The notes below the pieces were generated by a model. It worked only from the letters and a program-made list of their open reading frames with translations. It did no database searches and was not told the origin of the DNA. A DNA stretch of 64,000 nt from Pseudogemmatithrix spongiicola (GTDB lineage Bacteria; Gemmatimonadota; Gemmatimonadetes; Gemmatimonadales; Gemmatimonadaceae): assembly GCF_030623445.1 (NCBI RefSeq), contig NZ_CP130613.1:2046001-2110000 (forward strand), written 5' to 3'. Position 1 is the stretch's first letter, and each line of letters begins with the position of its first letter. Positions 8,864 to 21,324 of this stretch are shown in pieces. The translations under genes were made by a program, and so were the position numbers.

Positions 8864-9532
8864 TCACGGCTTCAGCACGTACCCGACGCCGCGCACCGTA
8901 TGGATGAGCTTCTTCTCGTGCGGCGCGTCGATCTTCTTGCGCAGGTGGTTGATCACGACGTCCACGATGTTCGTGCCGGGATCGAAGTGATAGCCCCAGG
9001 CATACTCGGTGATCAGCGTGCGGCTCAGCACCCGGCCCACGTGGCGCGCGAGGTACTCGAGCACCAGGAACTCCTTCGGGGTGAGCTCGATCGGCTCACC
9101 CGCGCGCTTCACCTCGCGGGCATCGAGGTCGACCTCGAGGTCGGCCACGGTCAGCTTCGGCGAGACGATGGCCCGCGGGCGACGCGCCAGCGCCTCGACG
9201 CGCGCCAGCAGCTCCTCGAAGGCGAAGGGCTTCGTCACGTAATCATCGGCCCCGGCGCGCAGCGTCTCGACCTTCGCGTCCACCGCATCCTGCGCCGTGA
9301 GCACGAGCACGGGCTTCTCGAAGCCGCGGGCCCGCAGGTTGCGCAGCACCTGCTGCCCCGAACGGCCCGGCAGGCGCAGGTCGAGCACGACGAGGTCATA
9401 GGGCTGGTTCTTCGCCAGCTGCTCGCCCTCCTCGCCGTCGGCCACGAGATCCACGGTCCAGCGTGCCTCCTCGAGCCCGCGCTTCACGAACTGCCCGACC
9501 GTCGGGTCGTCCTCGATCACCAGCACCTTCAT
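8864..9532 (-). CDS. OmpR-family response regulator
   Basis: A 222-residue two-domain regulator. The receiver domain (1-115) has the acidic pocket EDD at 7-9, phospho-acceptor D51 in VLDLRLPG, and K101 in VTKPF; the winged-helix DNA-binding domain (about 128-220) has the ELTPKEF and HLRKKID...VRGVGYVL motifs. Its ATG at 9532 overlaps the stop of the upstream kinase gene by four bases (ATGA), so translation is likely coupled to that gene as well as to the downstream kinase. It therefore sits between two histidine kinases. Confidence 0.93.
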   Translation of the reverse strand: MKVLVIEDDPTVGQFVKRGLEEARWTVDLVADGEEGEQLAKNQPYDLVVLDLRLPGRSGQQVLRNLRARGFEKPVLVLTAQDAVDAKVETLRAGADDYVTKPFAFEELLARVEALARRPRAIVSPKLTVADLEVDLDAREVKRAGEPIELTPKEFLVLEYLARHVGRVLSRTLITEYAWGYHFDPGTNIVDVVINHLRKKIDAPHEKKLIHTVRGVGYVLKP

Positions 9533-11097
9533 TGCGCCACCACCGGCAGGACCACGCGGAAGGTGCTGCCCTGCCCCAGGGTGCTATCCACTTCGATCAC
9601 GCCTCCGTGCTCCTGCACGATGCCGTAGCAGATGGAGAGGCCCAGCCCCGTCCCCTGCCCCGGCGCCTTGGTGGTATAGAACGGCTCGAAGATCTTCGCG
9701 ATTTCGCTCTTGGCGATCCCGTGCCCGGAATCGATCACCTCGAGGATGGCCCCGCGCTTGGGGTCCGGGCCCGCCTGCGTCACGATGCGCACCATGCCCT
9801 TCTCGCCCATCGCGTCCATGGCGTTGATCAACAATGCCATCAACACCTGCACCAGCTGCTCCGAGTTGGCCTGCGGCACGCGCCCGATCGTGGGGTCGAG
9901 ATCCGTCTGCACCGTGAGCTTCTTGAAGCGCACGTGATGCTTCAGCAGGAACAGCGTGCGTTCGACCACCTCATTGAGGTTCACGCGCTCCTTGCGCGCC
10001 TGCTTAGGCCGCGAGAAGTCGAGCAGGCCGTCGACGATCTGCTTGCAGCGGACGACTTCGTTCTCGATGATGCCGAGGAAGTCGAGCGTCTCCGGCGCGA
10101 TCGTCACGCCGCTCTTCTCGAGGTCCTCGATGCGGTAGCCCAGCGACTCCGCGCAGGCGGCGATCGTCGCCAGCGGATTGTTGATCTCGTGCATCACGCC
10201 GGCGGCCAGCTGGCCGATGGCCGCCAGCTTCTCGGCCTGCGAGAAGCGCTCCTGCGCCTCCTTCCAGTCCGTCACGTCCTCGCCGATGGTGATCACGTGG
10301 CTCACCGGCCCGTCGCCGAGCCGCATCGGGATCTTCGTGATGCGGTACGTGCGCGCCTCGCCCGAGGCCACGGACTCCATCTGGTATTCCTGCATGCGCC
10401 CCGTCGAGAACACGTCGTCGAACTCGCGACGCAGCATCTCGGCGGGTTGGCGGTGCAGGATCTCGAAGATCGTGCGGCCGATCGCCTCCTCACGCGAGAC
10501 ACCCTGCATGCCGGTCTCGCGCTTGCGATTCCAGCTTTGGATGCGGTACTCGCGGTCGATTACGTAGAGGCCGAGCGGCAGCGAGTCGATGATCTTCTCG
10601 GTGAAGCGGCGACCGCGCTCGATCTCCGCCGTGCGCGCCGCGACTTCCACCTCGAGCTGACGCGAGCGTTCGGCGTGCGCGAGCTCCGGTGCCAGCAGGT
10701 TGGCCAGCGCGGTGAGGAGCATGCGCTCCTCGTCGCCGAGGGCGCGGGCGGTACGCACCACGAGGGCGCCCACGCGGCGGTCGCCGAGGATGATCGGCGC
10801 GACTTCGAGGTCGCGCACCACCTGCAGCGAGTCGCCGAGGCGCAGGCCCTTGCGCACGTCGTCCTCGGTGGTGGTGTCGTCGCCGGCCGTGAAGGTCAGC
10901 GCCAGCCCCTGCGGCGTGTGCAGCCACAGCGACACCTGCTGGGCCTCGAGGAAGGCCCGCAGCGTGCCCAGCGCGCGATCGACCGTGCTCTCCAGGGCCC
11001 GCGCCGAAGCGAGTTCGGCGCTGATGCCCGCCAGCGCCGACAGGGCGCGGGCGGCTCGGCCTTCTCGGGCGGATTCAGGGCTGGCGGGAGTGGTCAC
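9529..11097 (-). CDS. GAF-PAS histidine kinase (NtrB-like, soluble)
   Basis: A 522-residue kinase without clear transmembrane segments. Seen: an N-terminal GAF-like region (about 20-145), a heptad-rich linker (LANLLAPELAHAERSRQLEVEV), a PAS domain (about 165-285; SLPLGLYVIDREYRIQSWN), HisKA with H303 in MHEINNPLATIAA, and a HATPase domain ending about 520 (GQGTGLGLSICYGIV). The HEINNPL H-box is the NtrB/AtoS class, which normally pairs with NtrC-type regulators. Here its gene overlaps an OmpR-type regulator by four bases instead. GTG start at 11097. A cytoplasmic sensing role is inferred. Confidence 0.9.
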   Translation of the reverse strand: MTTPASPESAREGRAARALSALAGISAELASARALESTVDRALGTLRAFLEAQQVSLWLHTPQGLALTFTAGDDTTTEDDVRKGLRLGDSLQVVRDLEVAPIILGDRRVGALVVRTARALGDEERMLLTALANLLAPELAHAERSRQLEVEVAARTAEIERGRRFTEKIIDSLPLGLYVIDREYRIQSWNRKRETGMQGVSREEAIGRTIFEILHRQPAEMLRREFDDVFSTGRMQEYQMESVASGEARTYRITKIPMRLGDGPVSHVITIGEDVTDWKEAQERFSQAEKLAAIGQLAAGVMHEINNPLATIAACAESLGYRIEDLEKSGVTIAPETLDFLGIIENEVVRCKQIVDGLLDFSRPKQARKERVNLNEVVERTLFLLKHHVRFKKLTVQTDLDPTIGRVPQANSEQLVQVLMALLINAMDAMGEKGMVRIVTQAGPDPKRGAILEVIDSGHGIAKSEIAKIFEPFYTTKAPGQGTGLGLSICYGIVQEHGGVIEVDSTLGQGSTFRVVLPVVAQ

Positions 11098-11245
11098 GAG
11101 GGTCTGGGGAGTGCGCGGAAGCTACGCCCGGCGCCGAGGCGCGACAAGGGAAATCAGGCCCGCCGGTGCCGTCCTGACAGCGTGCTCCGCCGCGACGACA
11201 GCCCCATCGGTCGCGTCGGCGCATTTGCGGCGGCACGCCGGTTGC

Positions 11246-11286
11246 GCGTTCTGCGCAGCGAGCGGGCGCGAAGGCCCGCAGAACGC
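11246..11286. promoter_or_regulatory. Inverted repeat upstream of hsp20
   Basis: Perfect 10-base arms GCGTTCTGCG (11246-11255) and CGCAGAACGC (11277-11286) flank a 21-base spacer that itself contains GCGGGC/GCCCGC. The repeat ends 26 bases before the hsp20 start. It could be an operator for a heat-shock repressor or a leader RNA hairpin. It does not match the CIRCE consensus. Confidence 0.45.
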
Positions 11287-11312
11287 ACTGTCAGCCTATT
11301 CTGGAGGATTCC

Positions 11313-11744
11313 ATGGTGTATCGCACGACCCTGTCTCCCATCGGTTCCCTGCGCCGCGAGCTTGACCGCTTCTTCGACGACGCCGTGGCGCGCGTGGCGC
11401 CGATCACCGCGAGCTGGACGCCCGCCGTCGACATCCGTGAGACGAAGGATGCCTGGGAGTTCGCGGTGGAGATCCCCGGCGTCGACCCAGCGCAGGTCGA
11501 GGTGACGGCCGAGGCCCGCGTGCTGAAGATCCGCGGGCAGAAGGAGATCGTTCGCAAGGAAGGTGACGAGGATGCCCGCTGGCTAAGCACCGAGCGCATC
11601 AGCGGCGCGTTCGAGCGCAGCTTCCGGCTGCCGGCGCAGGTGCGGGAGGACGCGATCGAAGCGCGCTACGCGCATGGCGTGCTGACCGTGACGGTGCCGA
11701 AGGCGGAGGTGCCGGCGCGGAAGATCGAGGTGCGGACAGTCTAG
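11313..11744 (+). CDS. Hsp20/alpha-crystallin family small heat-shock protein
   Basis: A 143-residue small heat-shock protein. The alpha-crystallin domain spans about residues 35-140 (VDIRETKDAWEFAVEIPGV ... ARYAHGVLTVTVPKAE), including the C-terminal A-x-x-x-G-V-L-T-V signature. A short C-terminal tail ends KIEVRTV, with a loosely I/V-x-I/V-like motif for oligomer contacts. ATG at 11313 is preceded by a good GGAGG site. It acts as an ATP-independent holdase in the cytoplasm. It stands alone between divergent kinase genes and a convergent peroxiredoxin gene; a perfect inverted repeat lies just upstream. Confidence 0.93.
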   Translation: MVYRTTLSPIGSLRRELDRFFDDAVARVAPITASWTPAVDIRETKDAWEFAVEIPGVDPAQVEVTAEARVLKIRGQKEIVRKEGDEDARWLSTERISGAFERSFRLPAQVREDAIEARYAHGVLTVTVPKAEVPARKIEVRTV

Positions 11745-11753
11745 CGCATAACG

Positions 11754-11848
11754 GCAGATGTAAGATGTGAGATGTGAGATGTAAGAAAGGGCGCGCCGAG
11801 GGTTCGGTGCGCCCCACTTACATCTCACATCTTACATCTCACATCTGC
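11754..11848. repeat. Nested giant hairpin of GATGTGA tandem repeats between convergent genes
   Basis: Arm 11754-11785 pairs with 11817-11848 at 30 of 32 positions. Both arms are built from a 7-base unit (AGATGTGA/AGATGTAA) in tandem. Between them, 11789-11814 forms a second, GC-rich hairpin (GGGCGC/GCGCCC plus an inner stem). The whole structure sits between the stop codons at 11744 and 11852 and should fold on either transcribed strand. A two-way terminator role is inferred. Confidence 0.82.
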
Positions 11849-11851
11849 GGT

Positions 11852-12316
11852 TCAAAGCTTCGCGATCTCCGCCAGAATCTCGGAGTTCTCGCGCTTCGTC
11901 CCCGGCGTCTCCTCCACATAGCTCCAGCGCAGCACGCCGGCCTTGTCGACCAAGAAGTACGCGCGGTTGGAGAAGAACGTGCTCTCCATCAGCGTGCCGT
12001 AGGCGCGCGAGGCCTCGCGCTTGAAGTCGCTGAGCAGCTCGACGCCCATGTTGTACTGGGTCTTGAAGGCCTTGAGCGACGGCACGGCGTCCACGCTCAC
12101 GGGCAGCACCACCACGCCCTGGTCGGCGAATGAGGAGTAATCCTCCGTGAAGGCGCACATCTCGGCCGTGCAGGTCGAGGTGAAGGCCAGCGGGAAGAAG
12201 GCGAGCAGCACGTTCGCCTTGCCCTTGAACTGGGCGAGCGTGACGACCTCGCCGTTGGTGCTGTGCAGGGAGAAGTCGGGGGCCGGCGAGCCGACCGCGG
12301 GGACCGTGAGCGTCAT
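11852..12316 (-). CDS. Peroxiredoxin (AhpC/TSA, AhpE-like)
   Basis: A 154-residue thioredoxin-fold peroxidase. Seen: PAPDFSLHSTNGEVVTL near the N-terminus, and the active-site block FPLAFTSTCTAEMC with T46 and peroxidatic C49; a second Cys (C54) lies close by. The family reduces hydrogen peroxide and organic hydroperoxides using a thiol donor. The ATG at 12316 is chosen because the product then starts in the usual place for the family; a GTG at 12343 in the same frame would add nine residues. A conserved F-S-N-R-A-Y-F-L-V-D block supports the call. It lies downstream of tRNA-Ala and shares a convergent junction with hsp20. Confidence 0.88.
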   Translation of the reverse strand: MTLTVPAVGSPAPDFSLHSTNGEVVTLAQFKGKANVLLAFFPLAFTSTCTAEMCAFTEDYSSFADQGVVVLPVSVDAVPSLKAFKTQYNMGVELLSDFKREASRAYGTLMESTFFSNRAYFLVDKAGVLRWSYVEETPGTKRENSEILAEIAKL

Positions 12317-12394
12317 GATGGGGAATCTCTGGTGGAAAGGCACGGGTCGCGCCGACGACCGCCGACGCGACCCGAGATAAACGTCTGGACCCGA

Positions 12395-12467
12395 TGGAGC
12401 GTGCCGGGATCGAACCGGCGACCCCCTGCTTGCAAAGCAGGTGCTCTCCCAGCTGAGCTAACGCCCC
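12395..12467 (-). tRNA. tRNA-Ala (anticodon TGC)
   Basis: Read on the minus strand, 73 bases fold into a full cloverleaf: acceptor stem GGGGCGT/ACGCTCC (one G-T pair), D-arm GCTC...GAGC, anticodon stem CCTGC/GCAGG with loop TTTGCAA giving anticodon TGC, and T-arm GCCGG-TTCGATC-CCGGC. Discriminator base is A. No CCA is encoded. It lies between the terminator of the act operon and the peroxiredoxin gene; no integrase is nearby. Confidence 0.97.
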
Positions 12468-12489
12468 TCAGCCACGCAATCTAAGACGA

Positions 12490-12522
12490 ATGGGGGGCGA
12501 GGCCAATGGCCTCGCCCCCCAT
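12490..12522 (-). terminator. Terminator hairpin after the act operon
   Basis: Bases 12490-12504 pair perfectly with 12508-12522 around a 3-base loop (15 pairs, very GC-rich). On the minus strand it follows the actF stop at 12546 by about 23 bases and precedes tRNA-Ala. Confidence 0.8.
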
Positions 12523-12545
12523 CGCAAACTGAACGCGCACGGCGC

Positions 12546-13889
12546 CTACTCGTGCGCCGGCAGCGGCTCCATCGTCTCCGGATCCACCGGGACCTGCACT
12601 TCGTCACGGTACGGCGAGGTCATCTTGAACACCTGCGCCTTCGGGAACGCGTCCATGAACTGGGCATAGCTCCAGCCGAACAGGCCGGCCATGCCGAGGA
12701 AGATGCCGAGCTCCCAGATGCCCAGCGGCAGGTGCTCGGCGCCCGAGCCGTAGATCGACGGATAGATCTCGGTGAAGCGCGAGAACCAGAGGCCGGCGAT
12801 CGACGAGCAGGCGAAGAGGATCATCGTCGGCGACCACACCTTGGCCTTCACGCTCATCAGGCCCGCGAAGGGCACGAGGAACGTCAGGATCGCGGCGAGC
12901 ATGGTCGTGGTGCTCCAGACGCCGCTGAGGCGCAGGGTGAACCAGTGCGTCTCTTCCGCGAGGTTGCCGTACCAGATGATGATGAACTGCGAGAAGGTCA
13001 GGTAGCCCCAGAACGCCGTGAAGGCGAATCCGAGCTTGCCGACGTCATGGTAATGCTTGTCGGTGATGAGCTCAGGCAGCTCCGAGAACTGCGTCTTCCA
13101 CCAGCGGAGCAGGATGGCCCAGATCATGAGGGCGACCAGCCAGCCACCCATGAAGACCTGCCAGCCGTACATCGTGCTGAAGAAGTAGTAGTCCAGGGAC
13201 ATCGAGTGGTCCCAGGCGAGAATGCACCAGCCGAAGCCGAAGACGAGCGCCATGATCACGGCGAGCTTGCCCTGCAGCGAGTGCGTGCTGTGCAGCTCGC
13301 GGCGCTCCTCACCGAACGAGGCGCGCATCTTGGCGCGGAGCCCGGCGGCCCACGAGGCGCCGTACTCCGGCGTCACGCCGACGTCGAGGCGGACGCTGGT
13401 GTACACATACCACACCTGCAGCGCGAGCAGCGCGCCGAAGGCGACGATCGAGCGCAGGTAGAAGAAGCCGTGGTTGAAGTACAGCTCCTTCTCGGGAATC
13501 AGGTAGCCCGTGCCGACCTTGTCCCACCACGGATAGATGTGGCCCTTGCCGAAGAAGATGATCAGCAGGAGGCCCACCGCAGCGAACGGCAGGAACGCGA
13601 CGAATCCCTCGAGGAAGCGGATCACGCCACGCGACCAGCGCGCCGTCGTGATGCGCTGCACGGCCGAGAACATCACGCCGGCCGAGGCGATGGTCGTGAA
13701 GAACAGCCAATTCATCAGGAAGGCCTGCCACGCGCGGGCCTGGCCGGTGATGGCGCCGTAGCCGAAGAGGCCGAGGCCGAAGACGGCGAGGCCCAGCGAG
13801 GCCTTCTTCCACATCTCCGGCATCTGCTTCGTCCGGAGCACGTCAATGAACTGGTCGCGCGGCGGCGAGTAGTGGTGCTGGTGGCTCAT
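12546..13889 (-). CDS. actF: Alternative complex III quinol-binding membrane subunit ActF
   Basis: A 447-residue polytopic protein with about ten transmembrane helices, of the NrfD-like type found as the second membrane subunit of alternative complex III. Seen: hydrophobic segments throughout, with family-like stretches such as LAWDHSMSLDYYFFSTMYGWQVFMGG and FSQFIIIWYGNLAEET. It starts two bases after the actE stop and is the last gene of the operon; a strong hairpin follows. In the complex, ActC and ActF form the quinol-oxidising membrane core. The start is an ATG at 13889. Confidence 0.92.
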   Translation of the reverse strand: MSHQHHYSPPRDQFIDVLRTKQMPEMWKKASLGLAVFGLGLFGYGAITGQARAWQAFLMNWLFFTTIASAGVMFSAVQRITTARWSRGVIRFLEGFVAFLPFAAVGLLLIIFFGKGHIYPWWDKVGTGYLIPEKELYFNHGFFYLRSIVAFGALLALQVWYVYTSVRLDVGVTPEYGASWAAGLRAKMRASFGEERRELHSTHSLQGKLAVIMALVFGFGWCILAWDHSMSLDYYFFSTMYGWQVFMGGWLVALMIWAILLRWWKTQFSELPELITDKHYHDVGKLGFAFTAFWGYLTFSQFIIIWYGNLAEETHWFTLRLSGVWSTTTMLAAILTFLVPFAGLMSVKAKVWSPTMILFACSSIAGLWFSRFTEIYPSIYGSGAEHLPLGIWELGIFLGMAGLFGWSYAQFMDAFPKAQVFKMTSPYRDEVQVPVDPETMEPLPAHE

Positions 13890-13890
13890 C

Positions 13891-14622
13891 TTAGTGGTCC
13901 CCGTGGTCTTCGGCGCCTTCGGCCTTCGGCTTCTCGGCCTTCGGGACGATGCCGGCGGTGGACGGACGGAGGTAGGCGTGCGGCATGTTCGGCGCGACGG
14001 GGCTCACGGCGCTGAACGCGCGGGCCTCGCCGGGCTTGAGGGTGATGCCCTTCGGGACGTCGTACTTGCCCTGGAGGCCACGCACGTAGTTGACCACGTC
14101 CCAGCGCTCGCGCTCCGGGATGCGGTTGAAGTTGCTCATGAGGCCGCGGCCGTTGCGGAGCATGCCCCAGATGTAGCCGTCGCTGCGGGCCTGCGTAGCC
14201 GCCCCGTTGATGGCCGGGACGAAGGCGATGCCCGAGACTTCGGCCAGCTTGCCGCGGCCGTCACCGGCGTCGCCGTGACACACGGCGCAGTTCACTTGAT
14301 AGAGCCGGTGCCCGTTCTCGATGGAGCGCGCGTCCGCTTCGACCGGATTCGCGAGACGGGACATCGAGTCCACCGTCTGCGGGTTCGGCAGATACGAGAC
14401 TTCCCACGCGGCAACCGTCACGCCCGTGACGGGTACGGAGCCCTGCGGATTGCCGCGGAACGGCACCGTGTCACCCGAGACCGAGTCGCTGGCGAACTTC
14501 TGCCAGGTGCCCACCGACGGCTGCTGCTTCATGTCGGTCAGCCACATCTTGGGATCGCAGGCCGTGAGGGCCAGCGGCAGGGCCAGCGCCCCGAGGGCGC
14601 GGGAGAAGACCTTAGCGCTCAC
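13891..14622 (-). CDS. actE: Alternative complex III monoheme cytochrome c subunit ActE (lipoprotein)
   Basis: A 243-residue lipoprotein cytochrome c. Seen: signal peptide ending in the lipobox LTAC at C22, and one heme-binding CAVCH motif around residue 113, in the cytochrome c class I context YQVNCAVCHGDAGDGRG, with a Met-containing distal region later. Its N-terminal 11 bases overlap the end of actD. It provides one of the six c hemes expected for the complex and probably carries electrons toward the oxidase or a soluble cytochrome. GTG/ATG choice: the frame begins with ATG at 14622. Confidence 0.93.
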   Translation of the reverse strand: MSAKVFSRALGALALPLALTACDPKMWLTDMKQQPSVGTWQKFASDSVSGDTVPFRGNPQGSVPVTGVTVAAWEVSYLPNPQTVDSMSRLANPVEADARSIENGHRLYQVNCAVCHGDAGDGRGKLAEVSGIAFVPAINGAATQARSDGYIWGMLRNGRGLMSNFNRIPERERWDVVNYVRGLQGKYDVPKGITLKPGEARAFSAVSPVAPNMPHAYLRPSTAGIVPKAEKPKAEGAEDHGDH

Positions 14623-15115
14623 CGCGCACCTCCACCGCCCCGTGGCGGCGCATGATGGCCTCGACCTCGGCCTGCTGCTCCGGCGCGCATTCGCACCAGA
14701 CGCCGAAGTGCGCGCCGCTGAAGCGCGGATCGTAGCCCACCGTCTCGGTGAGCCGCGGGATCCCCGCCAGGAAGAACATGCCGAACACGGTGGACAGCGC
14801 GCCCACCATCACCATGACCTCGAAGCCGAACACCGTGTACGGCAGCCAGGTGCTGATGGCCTTGCCGCCCACGACCAGCGGCCAGTACTCGGAACCCCAG
14901 ATCGACAGCCAGTACCCGAAGCTGACGCCCGCGAGCGCGCCGAACAGCGTGAACTTGCGCACGCCGCTCTGGGGCGGATGGATCGCATGCTCCAGCTCGT
15001 GGCGCAGCGTCGGCGAGTATGCCGTCAGCTGGCCGAGATTCTTGTGGCGGAGCTCCTCGATGGTGTCCGTCGTGGAGTCCAGCTCATGGAAGACGCCTAC
15101 GATGCCGCGAAACAT
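14612..15115 (-). CDS. actD: Alternative complex III subunit ActD (DUF3341)
   Basis: A 167-residue DUF3341 protein. It has a soluble N-terminal part, then two transmembrane helices (about 57-78 and 95-120; TLFGALAGVSFGYWLSIW and VFGFEVMVMVGALSTVFGMFFLA), and a C-terminal cytoplasmic tail with the conserved DPRFSGAHFGVWCE. This is the usual form of ActD, the peripheral two-helix subunit. Its end overlaps the actE start by 11 bases, and its ATG lies one base after the actC stop, so translation is probably coupled through the series. Confidence 0.92.
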   Translation of the reverse strand: MFRGIVGVFHELDSTTDTIEELRHKNLGQLTAYSPTLRHELEHAIHPPQSGVRKFTLFGALAGVSFGYWLSIWGSEYWPLVVGGKAISTWLPYTVFGFEVMVMVGALSTVFGMFFLAGIPRLTETVGYDPRFSGAHFGVWCECAPEQQAEVEAIMRRHGAVEVRGER

Positions 15116-15116
15116 C

Positions 15117-16520
<1,404 letters not shown>

Positions 16521-16535
16521 TGGTTGCCGTCCTCC

Positions 16536-19613
<3,078 letters not shown>

Positions 19614-19620
19614 CGCGGTC

Positions 19621-20349
19621 TTAGTAGTGGCAGGTGGCGCAATCGTAGTTCGCCTTCTTGCGCGGCATGGCGAGCGTGGCGGAGTCGGGTTCGTACCCGG
19701 CGGCGCGCATGCCCTCGGCCGGCGAGTAGCCGTTCACGTGGCACTGGACGCACCAGCCCATGTTCAGCGACTGCGTCTGGAAGACCTGCGGCATGTTGTT
19801 CACTTGGCCGTGGCAAGTCTGGCAGGTCACGCCGGCGTTGACGTGACGCATGTGCGGGAAGTGCACGTACTCCGGCACCTTGTGCACGCGGACCCACGGC
19901 ACCGGTTGGCGCTTGGCCCAGTATTCGGAAAGCTTCTGGATCTCCGGGCGGTCCGTGCCGACGAGCGTGTGGCAGGCCATGCAGGTGCCGACGGCGGGGA
20001 GACCCGGGTCCGGCGACTGCCCGGCAGCGTTGTGACAGAACGCGCAGTTCATCTGCAGCGTGTTCACGTGCACCGGGTGCGGGAACTTCACCGGCTGCTC
20101 CGGCGAGCGGCCGATGCCACCGCCGACGTAGAACGTGTAGCCGGAGGCGCCGCTGTACGCCCAAGGACCGGGCTGCGCCTTGCCGGCGGCCTCACGATTG
20201 GCGGCCTGGGTGGCGGTCTCCGCCGCACCAGCCGGTGCGGCCTCCTGCGCCGTCTGCGACCCCGCGTAGGCGGAGAGCATCGTGGCCGCGATGGCAATCG
20301 CGACCGTCCCAGGAATCAGGACCCACTTGCTACGACCCGTCATCGGCAC
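19621..20349 (-). CDS. actA: Alternative complex III pentaheme cytochrome c subunit ActA
   Basis: A 242-residue multiheme cytochrome with an N-terminal membrane anchor (about 8-30). Five CxxCH motifs are visible: CAFCH, CMACH, CQTCH, CVQCH and CATCH, the last almost at the C-terminus. This is the standard five-heme ActA. The longest start is GTG at 20349; an ATG two codons later (20343) is equally good. It is the first gene of the act operon, and the promoter with its palindrome lies immediately upstream. Confidence 0.93.
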   Translation of the reverse strand: MPMTGRSKWVLIPGTVAIAIAATMLSAYAGSQTAQEAAPAGAAETATQAANREAAGKAQPGPWAYSGASGYTFYVGGGIGRSPEQPVKFPHPVHVNTLQMNCAFCHNAAGQSPDPGLPAVGTCMACHTLVGTDRPEIQKLSEYWAKRQPVPWVRVHKVPEYVHFPHMRHVNAGVTCQTCHGQVNNMPQVFQTQSLNMGWCVQCHVNGYSPAEGMRAAGYEPDSATLAMPRKKANYDCATCHY

Positions 20350-20376
20350 ATGACTCGGGAAAGGGGATATCCGAAT

Positions 20377-20406
20377 ACTATACTCGGCTTGTGAAAAACT
20401 TCACAA
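20377..20406 (-). promoter_or_regulatory. Predicted act operon promoter
   Basis: On the minus strand a TATAGT -10-like box (20377-20382) lies 18 bases downstream of TTGTGA (20401-20406), a 4-of-6 match to a -35 box. It sits about 30 bases before the actA start, in a locally AT-rich stretch. The -35 box lies inside the palindrome at 20388-20407. Confidence 0.55.
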
Positions 20407-20407
20407 G
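20388..20407. promoter_or_regulatory. CRP/FNR-type palindrome over the act promoter
   Basis: A perfect palindrome with 8-base arms CTTGTGAA and TTCACAAG separated by AAAC. It contains TGTGA-N6-TCACA, the core of sites used by CRP-type members of the CRP/FNR family. It overlaps the predicted -35 box, a position more common for repression than activation. Confidence 0.6.
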
Positions 20408-20495
20408 CTTCACGGCAACGCGGAAAAATGACCGCAATACTCAACTATCGCAACCCCGTGACAATCGGGGCTTTACTGCCGTATCGAACACCCGG

Positions 20496-21248
20496 CTACT
20501 CCGGGTCCAACCCGCGCTTCACACGGTCAATCGTACGCAGCACTTCGATGCCGATCGCCCGCACCAACGTCAGCTCGCGACTGTCAGGTCCCGCGCGATT
20601 GAGCAGCGAACGCACGGTCCGCATGATGTGTTCCGGGTTCCGCGTCCGGTAGAACGCGATCGCCGCCAGCGCACGGTCGATGTCCCCCAGCGCCCGCTCC
20701 CACTCGTCGTGCTTGGGCAGCGCCGCATGATGCTTGTGCCGCGCCACCTCGCGCGTCGCGTCGCCGGCCGCCACGTGGAGCTCGTAGAGCGCGATGTTCA
20801 CCGCCTGCGCCACGTTCAGCGAGGCATGCTCCGTCGTGGGGATGCGCACCAAGACCTGCCCGCGGTCGATGGCCTCGTTCGGCAGGCCATGATCCTCCTG
20901 CCCGAAGAGCAACGCCACCGTACCGTCGGGAACCTTCTCCAGCAGGGTCCCGGCCAGCGCGCGCGGTTCCGTGACGGGCCAGCGGTGTGCGCGGCGCTTG
21001 GCGCCGAACGCCGCGACGTACACGCAGTCGGCCAGGGCCTCGTCGAGGGTGGCGAAGTGGCGGATGCGCTCCACCAAGTCGCGCGTCCCGTGCGCCACAC
21101 CCTCGATGCGCCACGGATCGTAGGGCACGGGATCCACCAGCCGCAGGTCGACGAAACCGAAGTTCTTCATCACACGCACGACGGCGGCGATGTTCACCTG
21201 GTCTTGCGGCTTGTTGAGGACGATGGCGACGCGGTGCAGGACGGACAT
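20496..21248 (-). CDS. RNA 2'-O-methyltransferase, SpoU/TrmJ family
   Basis: A 250-residue SPOUT-class methyltransferase. The three SpoU motifs are present: motif 1 NIAAVVRVMKNFGF (about 20-33), motif 2 ALLFGQEDHGLPNEAI (about 113-128) and motif 3 ASLNVAQAVNIALYE (about 147-161), which together form the knotted SAM-binding site. A short C-terminal helical extension follows. The best match in kind is TrmJ, which methylates the ribose of position 32 in tRNA, but a role on rRNA cannot be excluded. ATG at 21248. It lies between the act promoter and a divergent DedA gene. Confidence 0.87.
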   Translation of the reverse strand: MSVLHRVAIVLNKPQDQVNIAAVVRVMKNFGFVDLRLVDPVPYDPWRIEGVAHGTRDLVERIRHFATLDEALADCVYVAAFGAKRRAHRWPVTEPRALAGTLLEKVPDGTVALLFGQEDHGLPNEAIDRGQVLVRIPTTEHASLNVAQAVNIALYELHVAAGDATREVARHKHHAALPKHDEWERALGDIDRALAAIAFYRTRNPEHIMRTVRSLLNRAGPDSRELTLVRAIGIEVLRTIDRVKRGLDPE

Positions 21249-21324
21249 AGCGGGGGAAAGCTAGCCACGCGACGGCGGGCGCGCGGTGCAGAAAGCGGTG
21301 GCCGCGGCTTAGCTTTCGTCGGAT

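Noticed and set aside
9529-9532. The four-base overlap considered as a frameshift joining kinase and regulator
   Set aside because: Both proteins have complete domains and normal ends; ATGA overlaps are ordinary translational coupling.
12395-12467. tRNA-Ala as an attachment site of an integrated element
   Set aside because: No integrase, no duplicated tRNA end and no foreign gene block is present next to it.
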